A DNA stretch of 64,000 nt from Rhodoluna lacicola. Its GTDB lineage: Bacteria; Actinomycetota; Actinomycetes; Actinomycetales; Microbacteriaceae. The stretch spans positions 1,364,001 through 1,428,000 of the forward strand of contig NZ_CP007490.1 of assembly GCF_000699505.1 (NCBI RefSeq), given 5' to 3'. Numbering within the stretch: the first letter of the stretch is position 1; each line of letters begins with the position of its first letter. A program made the translations under genes and the position numbers. Shown here piece after piece: positions 8,888 to 18,133 of the stretch. The notes beneath the pieces are model-generated. The model saw only the letters and a list, made by a program, of their open reading frames with translations. It was not told the DNA's origin and ran no database searches.

Positions 8888-8919
8888 AGGTGGGCTGGGG
8901 AATCCCTGGCCCACCTTTT
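8888..8919 (+). terminator. Intra-operon terminator/processing hairpin
   Basis: AGGTGGGC (8888-8895) pairs with GCCCACCT (8909-8916) and is followed by TTTT. It lies between the binding-protein and permease genes, so it probably attenuates read-through and protects the upstream mRNA. Confidence 0.75.
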
Positions 8920-8960
8920 ATCTCAAAATCAAAGCTTCAAATATTCAAGTTAGGTAACAA

Positions 8961-9998
8961 ATGACACAGTCGTCAAAGGTAGATGAGCGAGTTAAACAAG
9001 CCTCGCTGATTACCAAAATTCTGCGCCGCCCCGAGTTCGGAGCGTTTCTGGGCGCCATCGCAATCTTCTTCTTATTTGCCACTACCGATACCACCGGCAA
9101 CTTCGCTCAACTCGGCGGAATCTCCGGTTGGACAGACATTGCAGCTCCAATCGGGATCATCGGTATCTCAGTTGCATTGCTAATGATCGCTGGCGAGTTT
9201 GACCTTTCAACCGGTGTGCTCGTTGGAACTACTGGTCTGCTGATTGGTATGTTGGTCACCGAATTCAACATGAACATTTGGCTCGCAATTCTTTGCGCAT
9301 TTATTTTTGCTGGAACAGTTGGATTCATTAATGGCTACGTGGTTGTAAAAACCAAGTTGCCGTCATTCATCGTGACCCTGGCAACTTTCTTCATTCTTAA
9401 GGGCGCAAACTTTGCTTACACCAAGATGGTAACGGGTTCTGTACGTGTAACCGGCACCGATAAAGCCGAGGGGTTTGATTTTGCCGAAGCCATCTTCGCT
9501 TCAAAATTTGGTGAGGCAAATTTTCAAATCGCTTTGGTCTGGTGGATTGCAATTACCATCATCGCTACGTTCGTTCTAACCCGCACTCGTTTTGGTAACT
9601 GGATTTTCGCAGCCGGTGGCGACGCAAACGCCGCACGCAACGCAGGTGTACCGGTAGACAGAACCAAGATCATGTTGTTCGTTTACACCGCACTCTCTGC
9701 AGCACTGGTTGGCACCATGTTTGTTCTTCGCTTGAAGGGCATGCAGGCTGGTCAGGGTGTTGGCCAGGAGTTCTACTACATTATCGCCGCAGCGGTAGGT
9801 GGAACCTTGCTTACCGGTGGCGCCGGTTCGGCTATCGGTGCTTCACTTGGTGCCTTGATCATGGGTATGGCTTACATTGGTATCCCTTACTCACGTTGGG
9901 ATTCAGACTGGACCGCAACTTTCCTTGGTGTGATTTTGTTCACCGCAGTAATGATCAATACATACATAGGTCGCCGAGCTAAGGGAGGCAAAAAATGA
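8961..9998 (+). CDS. Sugar ABC transporter permease (RbsC-like)
   Basis: 345 residues, very hydrophobic, with the BPD_transp_2 layout of ribose/xylose/inositol permeases. The segments GEFDLSTG and [11 protein letters not shown](V) are conserved in this family. It forms the membrane channel of the importer. Its stop overlaps the ATPase start by four bases (ATGA), indicating translational coupling. Confidence 0.9.
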   Translation: MTQSSKVDERVKQASLITKILRRPEFGAFLGAIAIFFLFATTDTTGNFAQLGGISGWTDIAAPIGIIGISVALLMIAGEFDLSTGVLVGTTGLLIGMLVTEFNMNIWLAILCAFIFAGTVGFINGYVVVKTKLPSFIVTLATFFILKGANFAYTKMVTGSVRVTGTDKAEGFDFAEAIFASKFGEANFQIALVWWIAITIIATFVLTRTRFGNWIFAAGGDANAARNAGVPVDRTKIMLFVYTALSAALVGTMFVLRLKGMQAGQGVGQEFYYIIAAAVGGTLLTGGAGSAIGASLGALIMGMAYIGIPYSRWDSDWTATFLGVILFTAVMINTYIGRRAKGGKK

Positions 9999-10783
9999 CA
10001 ACGGTAAACGCCCTAGAGCTAAAAAATGTTGGCAAGCAATTCGGAAGCGTAATTGCCCTTCAGGGAATTTCGATTCAGGTTGAGCCAGGTTCAGTTACCT
10101 GTGTGCTTGGCGACAACGGTGCCGGCAAGTCAACTCTCATCAAGATTCTCTCCGGTGTGCACAAGCAGTCATCTGGTGAGTTCAAGGTAGAGGGTAAAGA
10201 TGCTGTCTTTGAATCGCCTCGCGACGCACTGGCAAATGGAATCGCAACCGTGTTCCAGGATTTGGCAACAATTCCTTTGATGTCAGTTTGGCGAAACTTC
10301 TTCTTGGGTAACGAAATCCGTTCCGGGTTTGGTCCATTCAAGTGGTTGAACGTCAGCAAGATGAAAGAGATTGCCAAGTCTGAGCTACTAGCGATGGGTA
10401 TCGACCTTCGCGATGTAAACCAGCCAATCGGAACACTTTCAGGTGGTGAGCGTCAGTCGGTAGCGATTGCCCGCTCTGTTTACTTTGGTGCCAAGGTGCT
10501 CATTCTTGATGAGCCAACCTCGGCCCTTGGTGTTCGCCAGTCTGGAATCGTATTGAAGTACGTCCTTGCCGCTAAGGATCGCGGTGTATCGGTTGTGTTT
10601 ATTACTCACAACCCGCACCACGCTTACCTAGTTGGCGACCGCTTCTACCTGCTAAACCGGGGTCAGTTGCTCAACGCTTTTGAGCGCAAGAACGTGAAGC
10701 TTGAAGAGCTAACCAAGGCAATGGCTGGTGGTGCAGAGCTTGAGACTCTAACCCACGAGATCAACGTTGTACGCGGTAAGTAA
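9995..10783 (+). CDS. Sugar ABC transporter ATPase, single-domain (FrcA-like)
   Basis: 262 residues, a single nucleotide-binding domain rather than the tandem 500-residue RbsA type. Walker [10 protein letters not shown] (39-47), signature LSGGERQ and Walker [11 protein letters not shown] are intact. It energises uptake for the permease encoded just upstream. The single-domain form resembles fructose/inositol-type importers and fits the adjacent catabolic genes. Confidence 0.9.
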   Translation: MTTVNALELKNVGKQFGSVIALQGISIQVEPGSVTCVLGDNGAGKSTLIKILSGVHKQSSGEFKVEGKDAVFESPRDALANGIATVFQDLATIPLMSVWRNFFLGNEIRSGFGPFKWLNVSKMKEIAKSELLAMGIDLRDVNQPIGTLSGGERQSVAIARSVYFGAKVLILDEPTSALGVRQSGIVLKYVLAAKDRGVSVVFITHNPHHAYLVGDRFYLLNRGQLLNAFERKNVKLEELTKAMAGGAELETLTHEINVVRGK

Positions 10784-10798
10784 TTAGACACCGATGCG

Positions 10799-10833
10799 AA
10801 TCCCCCGGCCGAATGGCTGGGGGATTTCTCTTT
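10799..10833 (+). terminator. Terminator of the ABC importer operon
   Basis: CCCCCGGCC (10802-10810) pairs with GGCTGGGGG (one G-U pair) across a GAAT loop, followed by TTTCTCTTT. Confidence 0.85.
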
Positions 10834-10836
10834 AAC

Positions 10837-10842
10837 TAGTAT
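10837..10842 (+). promoter_or_regulatory. -10 element of a leaderless start (TAGTAT)
   Basis: TAGTAT ends six bases before ATG 10849; the spacer is CAAAAC and no Shine-Dalgarno sequence is present. Confidence 0.65.
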
Positions 10843-10848
10843 CAAAAC

Positions 10849-11295
10849 ATGACTATTGAAGTGCGTGAACTGAGCGCCACAGATTATGACGCGTGGCTTG
10901 TGCTGTGGAATGGATACCTAGATTTTTACAGTGAAAACCTTCCAGAGGGCCTGACCGATCTTTCTTGGCAGCGGATTATCAACCCTGAGTTCAACCTGCA
11001 CGGGCTGGGCGCTTTTGAAGATGGCAACTTACTTGGCATCGTGCACTTCAACTTTCAGAACTCCACCATTTCAGTCAATGGCTTTGTGCTGCTAGAGGAC
11101 CTTTTTGTTAGTTCAGCAGCCAGGGGCAAAGGAGTTGGTCGCAAACTAATTGACGCGGTGAAGGCTCGAGCCCAGGCAGCCGGCTGCTCTCGGCTTTACT
11201 GGGACACAGACCGAACCAATGAAACTGCTCGACGCCTGTATGACACTTACGTTCAAGAGGCCGGCAAGGTGCAGTACCGTCTGAAATTGCTCTAG
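10849..11295 (+). CDS. GNAT-family N-acetyltransferase
   Basis: 148 residues. The acetyl-CoA binding motif A is visible as SAARGKGVGRKLIDAVKARA (R-x-x-G-x-G), and the C-terminal strand-helix SRLYWDTDRTNETARRLYD is typical of GNAT enzymes. It transfers an acetyl group from acetyl-CoA to an unidentified amine substrate. It is a monocistronic gene between two terminators. Confidence 0.85.
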   Translation: MTIEVRELSATDYDAWLVLWNGYLDFYSENLPEGLTDLSWQRIINPEFNLHGLGAFEDGNLLGIVHFNFQNSTISVNGFVLLEDLFVSSAARGKGVGRKLIDAVKARAQAAGCSRLYWDTDRTNETARRLYDTYVQEAGKVQYRLKLL

Positions 11296-11327
11296 TTTAA
11301 GAAACTACTGCGCTCACCGTGTTGCTA

Positions 11328-11350
11328 AAACTCTGATAACTTCAGAGTTT
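11328..11350. terminator. Bidirectional terminator between GNAT gene and purA
   Basis: AAACTCTG (11328-11335) and CAGAGTTT (11343-11350) form a hairpin with a 7-base loop between convergent genes. Confidence 0.6.
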
Positions 11351-11351
11351 C

Positions 11352-12653
11352 TTAACGCCCCACGCTCGGAGCTAGCATATCGTGGCGCACGATGATGGCA
11401 TCACGACCAGGGCCAACGCCAATAGCGCTGATGCGAGCGCCGCTAATCTTCTCTAGCGCAACGATGTAATCCTGCGCGTTCTTTGGAAGATCTGCGAAGG
11501 TGCGGCAGCCAGTGATGTCTTCAGACCAACCTGGGAAGTTTTCATAGATTGGCTTTGCGTGGTGGAAATCAGACTGTGAAACTGGCATCTCATCAAAGCG
11601 CTTGCCATTTACTTCGTAAGCCACACAAACTGGAATCTCTTTTAGTCCGGTAAGCACGTCAAGTTTGGTCAACACAAAATCGGTAACACCATTGATGCGG
11701 GCTGAGTAACGGGCAATCGGAGCGTCGTACCAACCGCAACGACGTGGTCGCCCGGTAGTGGTTCCAAATTCAAAACCAGTTGCGCGCAAGAATTCGCCGT
11801 TCTCGTCAAACAACTCGGTTGGGAACGGGCCGGCGCCAACGCGAGTGGTGTAAGCCTTAACGATTCCAATTACGGTCTTGAACTCACCAGGGCCAATTCC
11901 GGAACCGGTTGATGCACCACCAGCGGTTGAGTTAGATGAGGTCACGAACGGGTAGGTGCCGTGGTCAACATCAAGCATGGTTGCCTGACCGCCTTCGAAC
12001 AAAACAACCTTGTTTTCATCAAGTGCGGTGTGCAATTCCAATGCGGTGTCGGCGACCATTGGGCGCAGGCGCTCTGCGTAACCAAGAAGCTCGGCAACAA
12101 CTTCGTCAACACGAATCGCTGCGCGGTTGTAGACCTTGGTTAGCAAGTTGTTCTTGGCAACTAGTGCGCCCTCAACCTTTTGACGCAAAATGCTTTCGTC
12201 GTAAAGATCCTGCACACGAATACCAACGCGGTTAATCTTGTCAGCGTAGGTTGGGCCAATGCCGCGACCGGTGGTACCAATCGCACGCTTACCAAGGAAG
12301 CGCTCTGAAACTTTGTCAACGATGACGTTGTAAGGGGTGATGATGTGCGCGTTGGCAGAAACGCGAAGCTTGCTGGTGTCAATGCCGCGAGCGTTCAGCG
12401 CTTCAATTTCTTGGAACAGCACCGATAGGTCAATGACCACGCCGTTTGAAATAACCGGGGTGACGCCAGGGGTAAGAATGCCAGAAGGCAAAAGGTGAAG
12501 TGCGTACTTCTCGTTGCCGATGACAACTGTGTGGCCCGCGTTATTTCCGCCATTGAACTTAACTACGTAGTCAATGTGCTCTGCCAGAAGGTCTGTGGCT
12601 TTGCCTTTACCTTCGTCACCCCACTGGGCTCCGATAATCACTACTGCGGGCAT
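11352..12653 (-). CDS. purA: Adenylosuccinate synthase
   Basis: 433 residues, normal family length. PurA condenses IMP and aspartate with GTP to form adenylosuccinate, the first committed step from IMP to AMP. The phosphate loop GDEGKGK (12-18), the [11 protein letters not shown] segment and the [10 protein letters not shown] motif are all present. AGAGGT precedes the ATG. PurB, the next enzyme of the pathway, is at 46365-47765. Confidence 0.97.
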   Translation of the reverse strand: MPAVVIIGAQWGDEGKGKATDLLAEHIDYVVKFNGGNNAGHTVVIGNEKYALHLLPSGILTPGVTPVISNGVVIDLSVLFQEIEALNARGIDTSKLRVSANAHIITPYNVIVDKVSERFLGKRAIGTTGRGIGPTYADKINRVGIRVQDLYDESILRQKVEGALVAKNNLLTKVYNRAAIRVDEVVAELLGYAERLRPMVADTALELHTALDENKVVLFEGGQATMLDVDHGTYPFVTSSNSTAGGASTGSGIGPGEFKTVIGIVKAYTTRVGAGPFPTELFDENGEFLRATGFEFGTTTGRPRRCGWYDAPIARYSARINGVTDFVLTKLDVLTGLKEIPVCVAYEVNGKRFDEMPVSQSDFHHAKPIYENFPGWSEDITGCRTFADLPKNAQDYIVALEKISGARISAIGVGPGRDAIIVRHDMLAPSVGR

Positions 12654-12734
12654 ACTCGCACCTCTTTATATAAAGGGTTCGTACGCGATGGCGTACATCT
12701 AAGTTTATCGGCCTAGCCCAGACCTGCCCAGTTG

Positions 12735-13397
12735 TTACCTTTTATTGAAGACGTGCTGCATAACCCACTGATGCATAGTGATGGCCGCTGCCGCCGAGGC
12801 GTTTATTGACCTGGTAGAGCCAAACTGGGTAATTTCAAGCACCACGTGGGCTGCCTCAATGGCGGCCTCGGATAGACCCGGACCCTCCTGGCCAAACAAA
12901 AGCACGCACTCTTCTGGAAGTGCGTATTCCTCGATCTTTTGGCAGCCGGGAACGTTGTCGATAGCAATTATTGGCAAATTGCGGTCCTTGGCCCAGGCAA
13001 CGAACTCTTCAACGGTTGGGTGATGGCTAACGTGCTGGTAGCGATCGGTCACCATTGCGCCACGTCGGTTCCAGCGCCGATTGCCAATAATGTGAACCTC
13101 TTCGGCCAGGAATGCGTTTGCGGTTCTAACAATTGACCCGATGTTTAGATCGTGCTGCCAATTCTCGATCGCGACGTGATACTTGTGGCGGCGACGGTCA
13201 AGCTCGGCAACGATTGCCTCCATCTTCCAATAGCGAAATTTATCCAGCACATTTCTGGTGTCACCGTTTGTCAGTAACTCTGGGTCAAGAATCGAATCGG
13301 GGTTTGGTGCCTCCGGAGTACCGGCATCTTCTGGCCACTCCCCTTGCCAAGGACCAACGCCCCAGGTGGTGAGTTCCGGCGATGAGTTATCTTGCAT
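12735..13397 (-). CDS. TrmH/SpoU-family RNA 2'-O-methyltransferase
   Basis: 220 residues. The three SPOUT motifs are visible: NIGSIVRTANAF, LLFGQEGPGLS and ITQFGSTRSINASAAAAI, the knotted SAM site. An N-terminal extension of about 60 residues rich in Pro/Glu/Asp precedes the domain. It probably 2'-O-methylates a tRNA or rRNA nucleotide; the target cannot be read. Its start overlaps the end of nhaA by 11 bases, so it is co-transcribed with the antiporter gene. Confidence 0.88.
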   Translation of the reverse strand: MQDNSSPELTTWGVGPWQGEWPEDAGTPEAPNPDSILDPELLTNGDTRNVLDKFRYWKMEAIVAELDRRRHKYHVAIENWQHDLNIGSIVRTANAFLAEEVHIIGNRRWNRRGAMVTDRYQHVSHHPTVEEFVAWAKDRNLPIIAIDNVPGCQKIEEYALPEECVLLFGQEGPGLSEAAIEAAHVVLEITQFGSTRSINASAAAAITMHQWVMQHVFNKR

Positions 13398-14568
13398 GTG
13401 CTCGTTTTCTAAATTGCAAAGCGATGGCTGCTAACACTGCCGCTACGGTTGATGCAATCAACACGGCTAGTGTTCCCATAGATGCGATGTCTTCATTGCT
13501 CTTGAAAGCAAGTTCGTTTATCAAGAGTGAAACGGTGAATCCCACGCCCGCCAATATTCCTATGGTTGCAACATCCCACCACGACAACTCTTTAGCCAGC
13601 GATGCCTTGGTAAATCTGGCCATTAGCCAGGCGGTTCCCACTACCCCAAGTGGCTTACCAAGCACCAGACCAAAAATAATTCCAAGTGCAACCGATGAAC
13701 CTGCGACGTCTTCAATTGAAAGACCCTGCACATAAACCCCGGCACTAAAGAATGCGAAGACTGGCACGGCAAATCCTGCTGAAATTGGGTGCACAGCGTG
13801 CATGACTTTATCGGATTGTTTTAGGTTCATCAGCAAACCCATTGCCACGCCGGCGACAGTCGCGTGTATGCCGCTCTCGTGAATCGTGTACCAAATAATT
13901 CCAGCCAGCGGCAAATAAAAATACCAGCCAGTTACATTCTTTTTTTGCAGCATGCCAAAGATAAAGAGTGCACCTGCGGCTACAGCCAGGGCAAGCAGGT
14001 TGAGTTGCGCGGTGTAGAAAATTGCAATCACAATAATTGCGCCCAGGTCATCAACCACGGCAAGGGTTAGTAGAAATGCTCGAAGTTCAATCGGAAGGGA
14101 GCGACCTGCAACCGCCAACACAGCAAGAGCGAAAGCAATGTCGGTGGCCATTGGAATACCCCAACCAGATGCGCTTGGCTGATTGAAATTAAACGCCGTG
14201 TAAATCACAGCCGGAAAAATCATGCCGCCAAGGGCAGCGGCGATTGGAACTGCTGCTACAGATTTGTCTCTGAGCGAGCCCACCACCAGTTCGTGCTTAA
14301 GTTCCATTCCGGCTACAAAAAAGAAGATAGCTAGCAAGCCATCTGCGGCCCATTTACCCAGGGATAATTCCAGGTGAAGATCAGCAAAACCAATCTTGTA
14401 ATCCTTCAGGCTGCTGTAGGAACCAAAATCAAGGTTGGCCCAGATAATTGCAACCAATGCGGCGACCAACAACAAGATTCCACCGGTGGTTTCGTTGCGA
14501 AGTGCGTTGCCAAGCCAGCGAGTTTGACCCTTTGAGGCGCGTTCAAATAGCTTGGTTTTTCTCGACAT
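13387..14568 (-). CDS. nhaA: Na+/H+ antiporter NhaA
   Basis: 393 residues, NhaA size. The FFVAGMELKHELVVGSL segment and the paired aspartates of LAVVDDLGAIIVIAIFYT (equivalent to the essential Asp163/Asp164 pair in the E. coli protein) are present. It exports Na+ in exchange for protons. The transcript is probably leaderless: TAGGCT lies six bases upstream of the ATG. The RNA methyltransferase gene overlaps its 3' end. Confidence 0.95.
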   Translation of the reverse strand: MSRKTKLFERASKGQTRWLGNALRNETTGGILLLVAALVAIIWANLDFGSYSSLKDYKIGFADLHLELSLGKWAADGLLAIFFFVAGMELKHELVVGSLRDKSVAAVPIAAALGGMIFPAVIYTAFNFNQPSASGWGIPMATDIAFALAVLAVAGRSLPIELRAFLLTLAVVDDLGAIIVIAIFYTAQLNLLALAVAAGALFIFGMLQKKNVTGWYFYLPLAGIIWYTIHESGIHATVAGVAMGLLMNLKQSDKVMHAVHPISAGFAVPVFAFFSAGVYVQGLSIEDVAGSSVALGIIFGLVLGKPLGVVGTAWLMARFTKASLAKELSWWDVATIGILAGVGFTVSLLINELAFKSNEDIASMGTLAVLIASTVAAVLAAIALQFRKRAHAR

Positions 14569-14574
14569 GGCTTA

Positions 14575-14580
14575 AGCCTA
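14575..14580 (-). promoter_or_regulatory. -10 element of nhaA leaderless start (TAGGCT)
   Basis: Read on the minus strand, TAGGCT ends six bases before the nhaA ATG. Confidence 0.6.
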
Positions 14581-14635
14581 GGTGAATTTCTGACTAGCCG
14601 GTTTGCTTCGCCGACTGCTGACTAGGGTGCTCTGT

Positions 14636-14641
14636 TAGCCT
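14636..14641 (+). promoter_or_regulatory. -10 element of a leaderless start (TAGCCT)
   Basis: TAGCCT ends six bases before ATG 14648; spacer TGACGA. Confidence 0.6.
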
Positions 14642-14647
14642 TGACGA

Positions 14648-15418
14648 ATGGTAGATCGCAGCAAAATCACATCGTGGCTAACCGATATGGACGGCGTGCT
14701 GGTGCACGAAGGCCATGTACTTCCGGGGGCCGCCGAGCTTATTAGTAAGTGGCAGGCAGAAGACACTCCTTTCTTGGTGCTCACCAACAACTCCATCTAC
14801 ACGCCGCGTGATTTATCGGCCAGGCTTACCGCCGGTGGTCTGAATGTTCCTGAGGAGCGCATCTGGACCTCGGCGCTTGCCACCGCCGCGTTCCTCGACA
14901 AACAAATGCCAAAGGGCAGCGCGTATGTGATTGGCGAGACCGGTTTGACCCAGGCTCTGCACGACATTGGCTACACCCAAACAGACAACAACCCCGATTA
15001 CGTGGTGCTTGGCGAGACACGCAACTTCAACTTTGAGAACCTGACCAAGGCCATTCGCCTGATCAATGCCGGTGCAAGATTTATTGCCACCAACCCCGAT
15101 GCCACTGGCCCATCGGCCGATGGCCCGCTACCAGCTACCGGATCAGTTGCTGCCCTAATAACCAAGGCCACCGGAATGGAACCGTACATTGTTGGCAAAC
15201 CAAACCCAATGATGTTCCGCAGCGCGATGCGCAAAATTGGTGCTCACTCGGAATCAACCGGCATGATTGGTGACCGCATGGATACTGACGTGGTTGCCGG
15301 AATCGAGGCCGGTTTGCACACCGTTCTGGTACTCACCGGAATTGCCGATGACGCCGAAATTAGAAAGTACCCATTCCGCCCAACCGAGATTCTTAACTCG
15401 GTCGCGGATCTCGTCTAG
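14648..15418 (+). CDS. HAD-IIA family phosphatase (NagD-like)
   Basis: 256 residues. Motif I is TDMDG with the nucleophile Asp13 and Asp15, motif II is VLTNNS, and the C-terminal GKPNPMMF and GDRMDTDVVAG carry the catalytic Lys and motif IV acids, as in NagD and AraL-type phosphatases. It dephosphorylates a sugar phosphate or nucleotide; the substrate is not identified. It is divergent from nhaA and convergent with the MFS gene. Confidence 0.88.
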   Translation: MVDRSKITSWLTDMDGVLVHEGHVLPGAAELISKWQAEDTPFLVLTNNSIYTPRDLSARLTAGGLNVPEERIWTSALATAAFLDKQMPKGSAYVIGETGLTQALHDIGYTQTDNNPDYVVLGETRNFNFENLTKAIRLINAGARFIATNPDATGPSADGPLPATGSVAALITKATGMEPYIVGKPNPMMFRSAMRKIGAHSESTGMIGDRMDTDVVAGIEAGLHTVLVLTGIADDAEIRKYPFRPTEILNSVADLV

Positions 15419-15448
15419 GAGTCCTAACCGGCAAACGATAACTGTTTA

Positions 15449-16738
15449 TCAGTTTTCGTAATCAGCGGTGTTGATTTCCTTCATGTACTTACTGAAGGTA
15501 ATCAACAGGCCTGCGAACGTTACGAAGCACGCCAAAAATAGGTAAACCGGTTGCACACCGAATGCATCAACGGCAACGCCAGCGAAGATCATTGAGATCA
15601 TTGGGCCACCAGACCAAATCACCATTTCCAAACTGAATACGCGACCGCGCTTTGACGGTGGAATCTTGCGCTGGATCACGGTGTTCAAAAGCGGCATGAG
15701 TGGACCCCACACAGCTCCAAGAATTAGTCCAAAGAAAATCATGAATGCGTATGGCAGCAGGAACGACATTGGAATCATGCAACCGGCGATACCAAGAATT
15801 GCGATTCTAAAAATGGAGCTGTATTTGAATTTGCGAGCCAGGCGCTCAAAGGCAAGCGCGCCAAACACGGAAGCCCCGGCCATCGCCGAGAGCAACAGCC
15901 CAAGTCCCTGTGGATTATTGGTGCTGTTGAAGTAAGCCGGCAGCACAATCATCTCTGTTGGCAGATAGACCATCGCCAAAGTCATCACACCGGCAAGCAA
16001 AATAAACACCGATGGGGTCTTGAACAAAATTGTGAATCCTTCAAGCGCGTACTTGAAAAGATTCTTTTCCTCATCGTGATCTTCCTTGTGCTCAAGCGCC
16101 TTGATAGGAATCATGAACAAACCAGAAACGATGCAAAGCGCAGAGACAACATAGAAGGTGTTGTAAATACCAATCCAACCAATGCAGAAGGCCGCTATGG
16201 CTGGACCAAGTGCAAAGCCAGATGCAAACACTGCTTCTTGAATTGAGTTGGCGCGCTCAAGCGGCATCTTGGCAACGCGAGCGACATCGGGAACAAAAGA
16301 TTTTCTTGCGCTACCAGAACCAGAACCAACTGTTGAACGAATTGTGCCAAGCACAATTAGCAGCGGCAAGGTCATGACCCAAATATTTGCCACGAACGGA
16401 ATTAGCAAGGTGACCAGGCCGGTAAGAATTTCAATCCAGATTCCGGTAACTCGACGACCAAGCTTGTCAATGATTGAACCCATTACCGGGGCAAGCAGCA
16501 ATCCTGGAATCGCAGTGATTGTGACAAGAATTCCAGCGCTGGTGGCCGAACCAGTTAGTTGAATCGCAAGCCATGGAAAAGCCATGAACACCATCGATCC
16601 AGCCATCACGCTGAGAATCGAAGAAATTTGCATGTAGACAAATGGTCTACGAGTTTTTAATTCGTGCGCGAAGTCATCGGTGCTATCTAGACCGGTGTTA
16701 GAAGTTGCTGCAGATTTTTTAGCGGAGCTCAAGGTCAT
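15449..16738 (-). CDS. MFS transporter (enterobactin/macrolide-exporter-like)
   Basis: 429 residues with about twelve membrane helices and a hydrophilic N-terminal tail of about 30 residues. The cytoplasmic loop GSIIDKLGRRVTGIW matches the MFS loop 2-3 signature. The type resembles MFS_3 exporters, so efflux is more likely than uptake. The chosen ATG at 16738 is preceded in frame by a TTG (16741). Its 5' end overlaps pyrE by about 20 bases, so the two genes are co-transcribed. Confidence 0.85.
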   Translation of the reverse strand: MTLSSAKKSAATSNTGLDSTDDFAHELKTRRPFVYMQISSILSVMAGSMVFMAFPWLAIQLTGSATSAGILVTITAIPGLLLAPVMGSIIDKLGRRVTGIWIEILTGLVTLLIPFVANIWVMTLPLLIVLGTIRSTVGSGSGSARKSFVPDVARVAKMPLERANSIQEAVFASGFALGPAIAAFCIGWIGIYNTFYVVSALCIVSGLFMIPIKALEHKEDHDEEKNLFKYALEGFTILFKTPSVFILLAGVMTLAMVYLPTEMIVLPAYFNSTNNPQGLGLLLSAMAGASVFGALAFERLARKFKYSSIFRIAILGIAGCMIPMSFLLPYAFMIFFGLILGAVWGPLMPLLNTVIQRKIPPSKRGRVFSLEMVIWSGGPMISMIFAGVAVDAFGVQPVYLFLACFVTFAGLLITFSKYMKEINTADYEN

Positions 16739-17282
16739 CAAGACTTACCGCTGACAGATAACGGTAGCCAGCATCCCCGATCACTTTGTCGGCACCGGTG
16801 TCGCGATCAACCACGGTGGCGACCGCAACGATAATTGCGCCCGCTTCTTCAAGTGCCTTGGCAGCAGTCAACGGTGACCCGCCAGTTGTTGAGGTGTCCT
16901 CAACCACGATTACTTTTTTGCCCTTAACGTCTGGGCCCTCAACCTGGCGACCCATGCCGTGGGCCTTGGCGGCCTTGCGAACCACGAATGCGTCAATCGC
17001 ACGGCCTCGCGCTGCAGCCTGGTGCATGATTGCGGTGGCAACTGGGTCTGCGCCCATGGTTAATCCGCCAACCGCGGCGAAATCGGTGATTCCGGCGGCG
17101 TCTAACATGTCTAGAACAACCTGCCCAATTAGGGGAGCGGCCTCGTGGTGCAGGGTGGCACGGCGAAGATCTACGTAGTAGTCGGCCTCAATACCGCTTG
17201 AAAGGGTTACCTTGCCATGCACAACGGCAAGCTCCTTGATTAGTTCAACAAGGCGCGGTTTTGCACTGGAAGTAAAGGTCAT
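16719..17282 (-). CDS. pyrE: Orotate phosphoribosyltransferase
   Basis: 187 residues. It joins orotate with PRPP to form OMP in UMP synthesis. The PRPP loop VIVVEDTSTTGGS and the substrate region SSGIEADYYVDLRRATL are intact. The start is supported by TAAACT six bases upstream (leaderless). The gene lies apart from other pyrimidine genes and is divergent from the exonuclease III gene. Confidence 0.95.
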   Translation of the reverse strand: MTFTSSAKPRLVELIKELAVVHGKVTLSSGIEADYYVDLRRATLHHEAAPLIGQVVLDMLDAAGITDFAAVGGLTMGADPVATAIMHQAAARGRAIDAFVVRKAAKAHGMGRQVEGPDVKGKKVIVVEDTSTTGGSPLTAAKALEEAGAIIVAVATVVDRDTGADKVIGDAGYRYLSAVSLDDLELR

Positions 17283-17288
17283 GTTGCC

Positions 17289-17294
17289 AGTTTA
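17289..17294 (-). promoter_or_regulatory. -10 element of pyrE leaderless start (TAAACT)
   Basis: On the minus strand TAAACT ends six bases before the pyrE ATG. Confidence 0.6.
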
Positions 17295-17317
17295 CTTGGC
17301 AGCCTGCACCAGCCATT

Positions 17318-17323
17318 TAGGCT
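17318..17323 (+). promoter_or_regulatory. -10 element of a leaderless start (TAGGCT)
   Basis: TAGGCT ends six bases before ATG 17330; spacer GTACTC. Confidence 0.6.
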
Positions 17324-17329
17324 GTACTC

Positions 17330-18121
17330 ATGCGCATCGCCACCCACAACGTAAATTCCATCCGCACACGCGTTGATCGTGTGGTTTCTTGGCTAGAGCG
17401 AACCAACACCGATGTCCTTGCCATGCAAGAGATCAAGTGCAAGCCAGATCAGTTTCCGTATAAGCAATTTGAGGACGCCGGCTACCAAATCACCATGCAC
17501 GGCCTAAACCAGTGGAACGGCGTGGCCTTCGCCAGCAGAATTCCGGCCGAGGATGTGGAGATTGGCTTTAGCGGAATGCCAGCTTTTGGCAAAGAGGGAA
17601 AAGAAGCCGTCGAAGAAGCTCGTGCGATTGGTGCCACATTCAACGGCGTGCGTCTCTGGAGTTTGTATGTGCCGAACGGTCGCGAAATTGGCGACCCGCA
17701 CTTTCACTACAAGCTTGACTGGCTTGACCGCTTGGCCGGCAACGTTGCCGAATGGGTTGAGCACGAACCTGATCAGCCGCTGGCACTGATGGGTGATTTC
17801 AACATTGCGCCCCTGGACACTGACGTCTGGAACATCGACGACTTCGCCGGATTGACTCACGTGACACCAGAAGAGCGCCAAGCCTTTGAAGCCTTTGAGC
17901 AAATTGGATTGCAAGATGTTGTTCGAGAAAGAATTCCCGATGGCTACACCTACTGGGATTACCAGCAACTTAGATTCCCCCGCAACGAGGGAATGCGAAT
18001 TGACTTTATTTTGGGCTCCGAGCCTTTTGCCTCGCGCGTTACCTCTGCGGTGATTGATCGCGATGAGCGCAAAGGTGAAGCACCAAGTGATCACGTGCCC
18101 GTGGTCGTTGACATTGACTAG
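17330..18121 (+). CDS. xthA: Exodeoxyribonuclease III / AP endonuclease
   Basis: 263 residues. The family motifs are visible: the N-terminal THNVNSIRTR, the metal Glu in LAMQEIKCK, the central LYVPNG, LMGDFNIAP with catalytic Asp/Asn, and the C-terminal SDHVPV with the catalytic His. It cleaves 5' to abasic sites and degrades DNA 3'-5' during base excision repair. The neighbouring convergent gene encodes an AlkD-type glycosylase whose products would feed this enzyme. Confidence 0.93.
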   Translation: MRIATHNVNSIRTRVDRVVSWLERTNTDVLAMQEIKCKPDQFPYKQFEDAGYQITMHGLNQWNGVAFASRIPAEDVEIGFSGMPAFGKEGKEAVEEARAIGATFNGVRLWSLYVPNGREIGDPHFHYKLDWLDRLAGNVAEWVEHEPDQPLALMGDFNIAPLDTDVWNIDDFAGLTHVTPEERQAFEAFEQIGLQDVVRERIPDGYTYWDYQQLRFPRNEGMRIDFILGSEPFASRVTSAVIDRDERKGEAPSDHVPVVVDID

Positions 18122-18133
18122 TTGATTTAGCGC

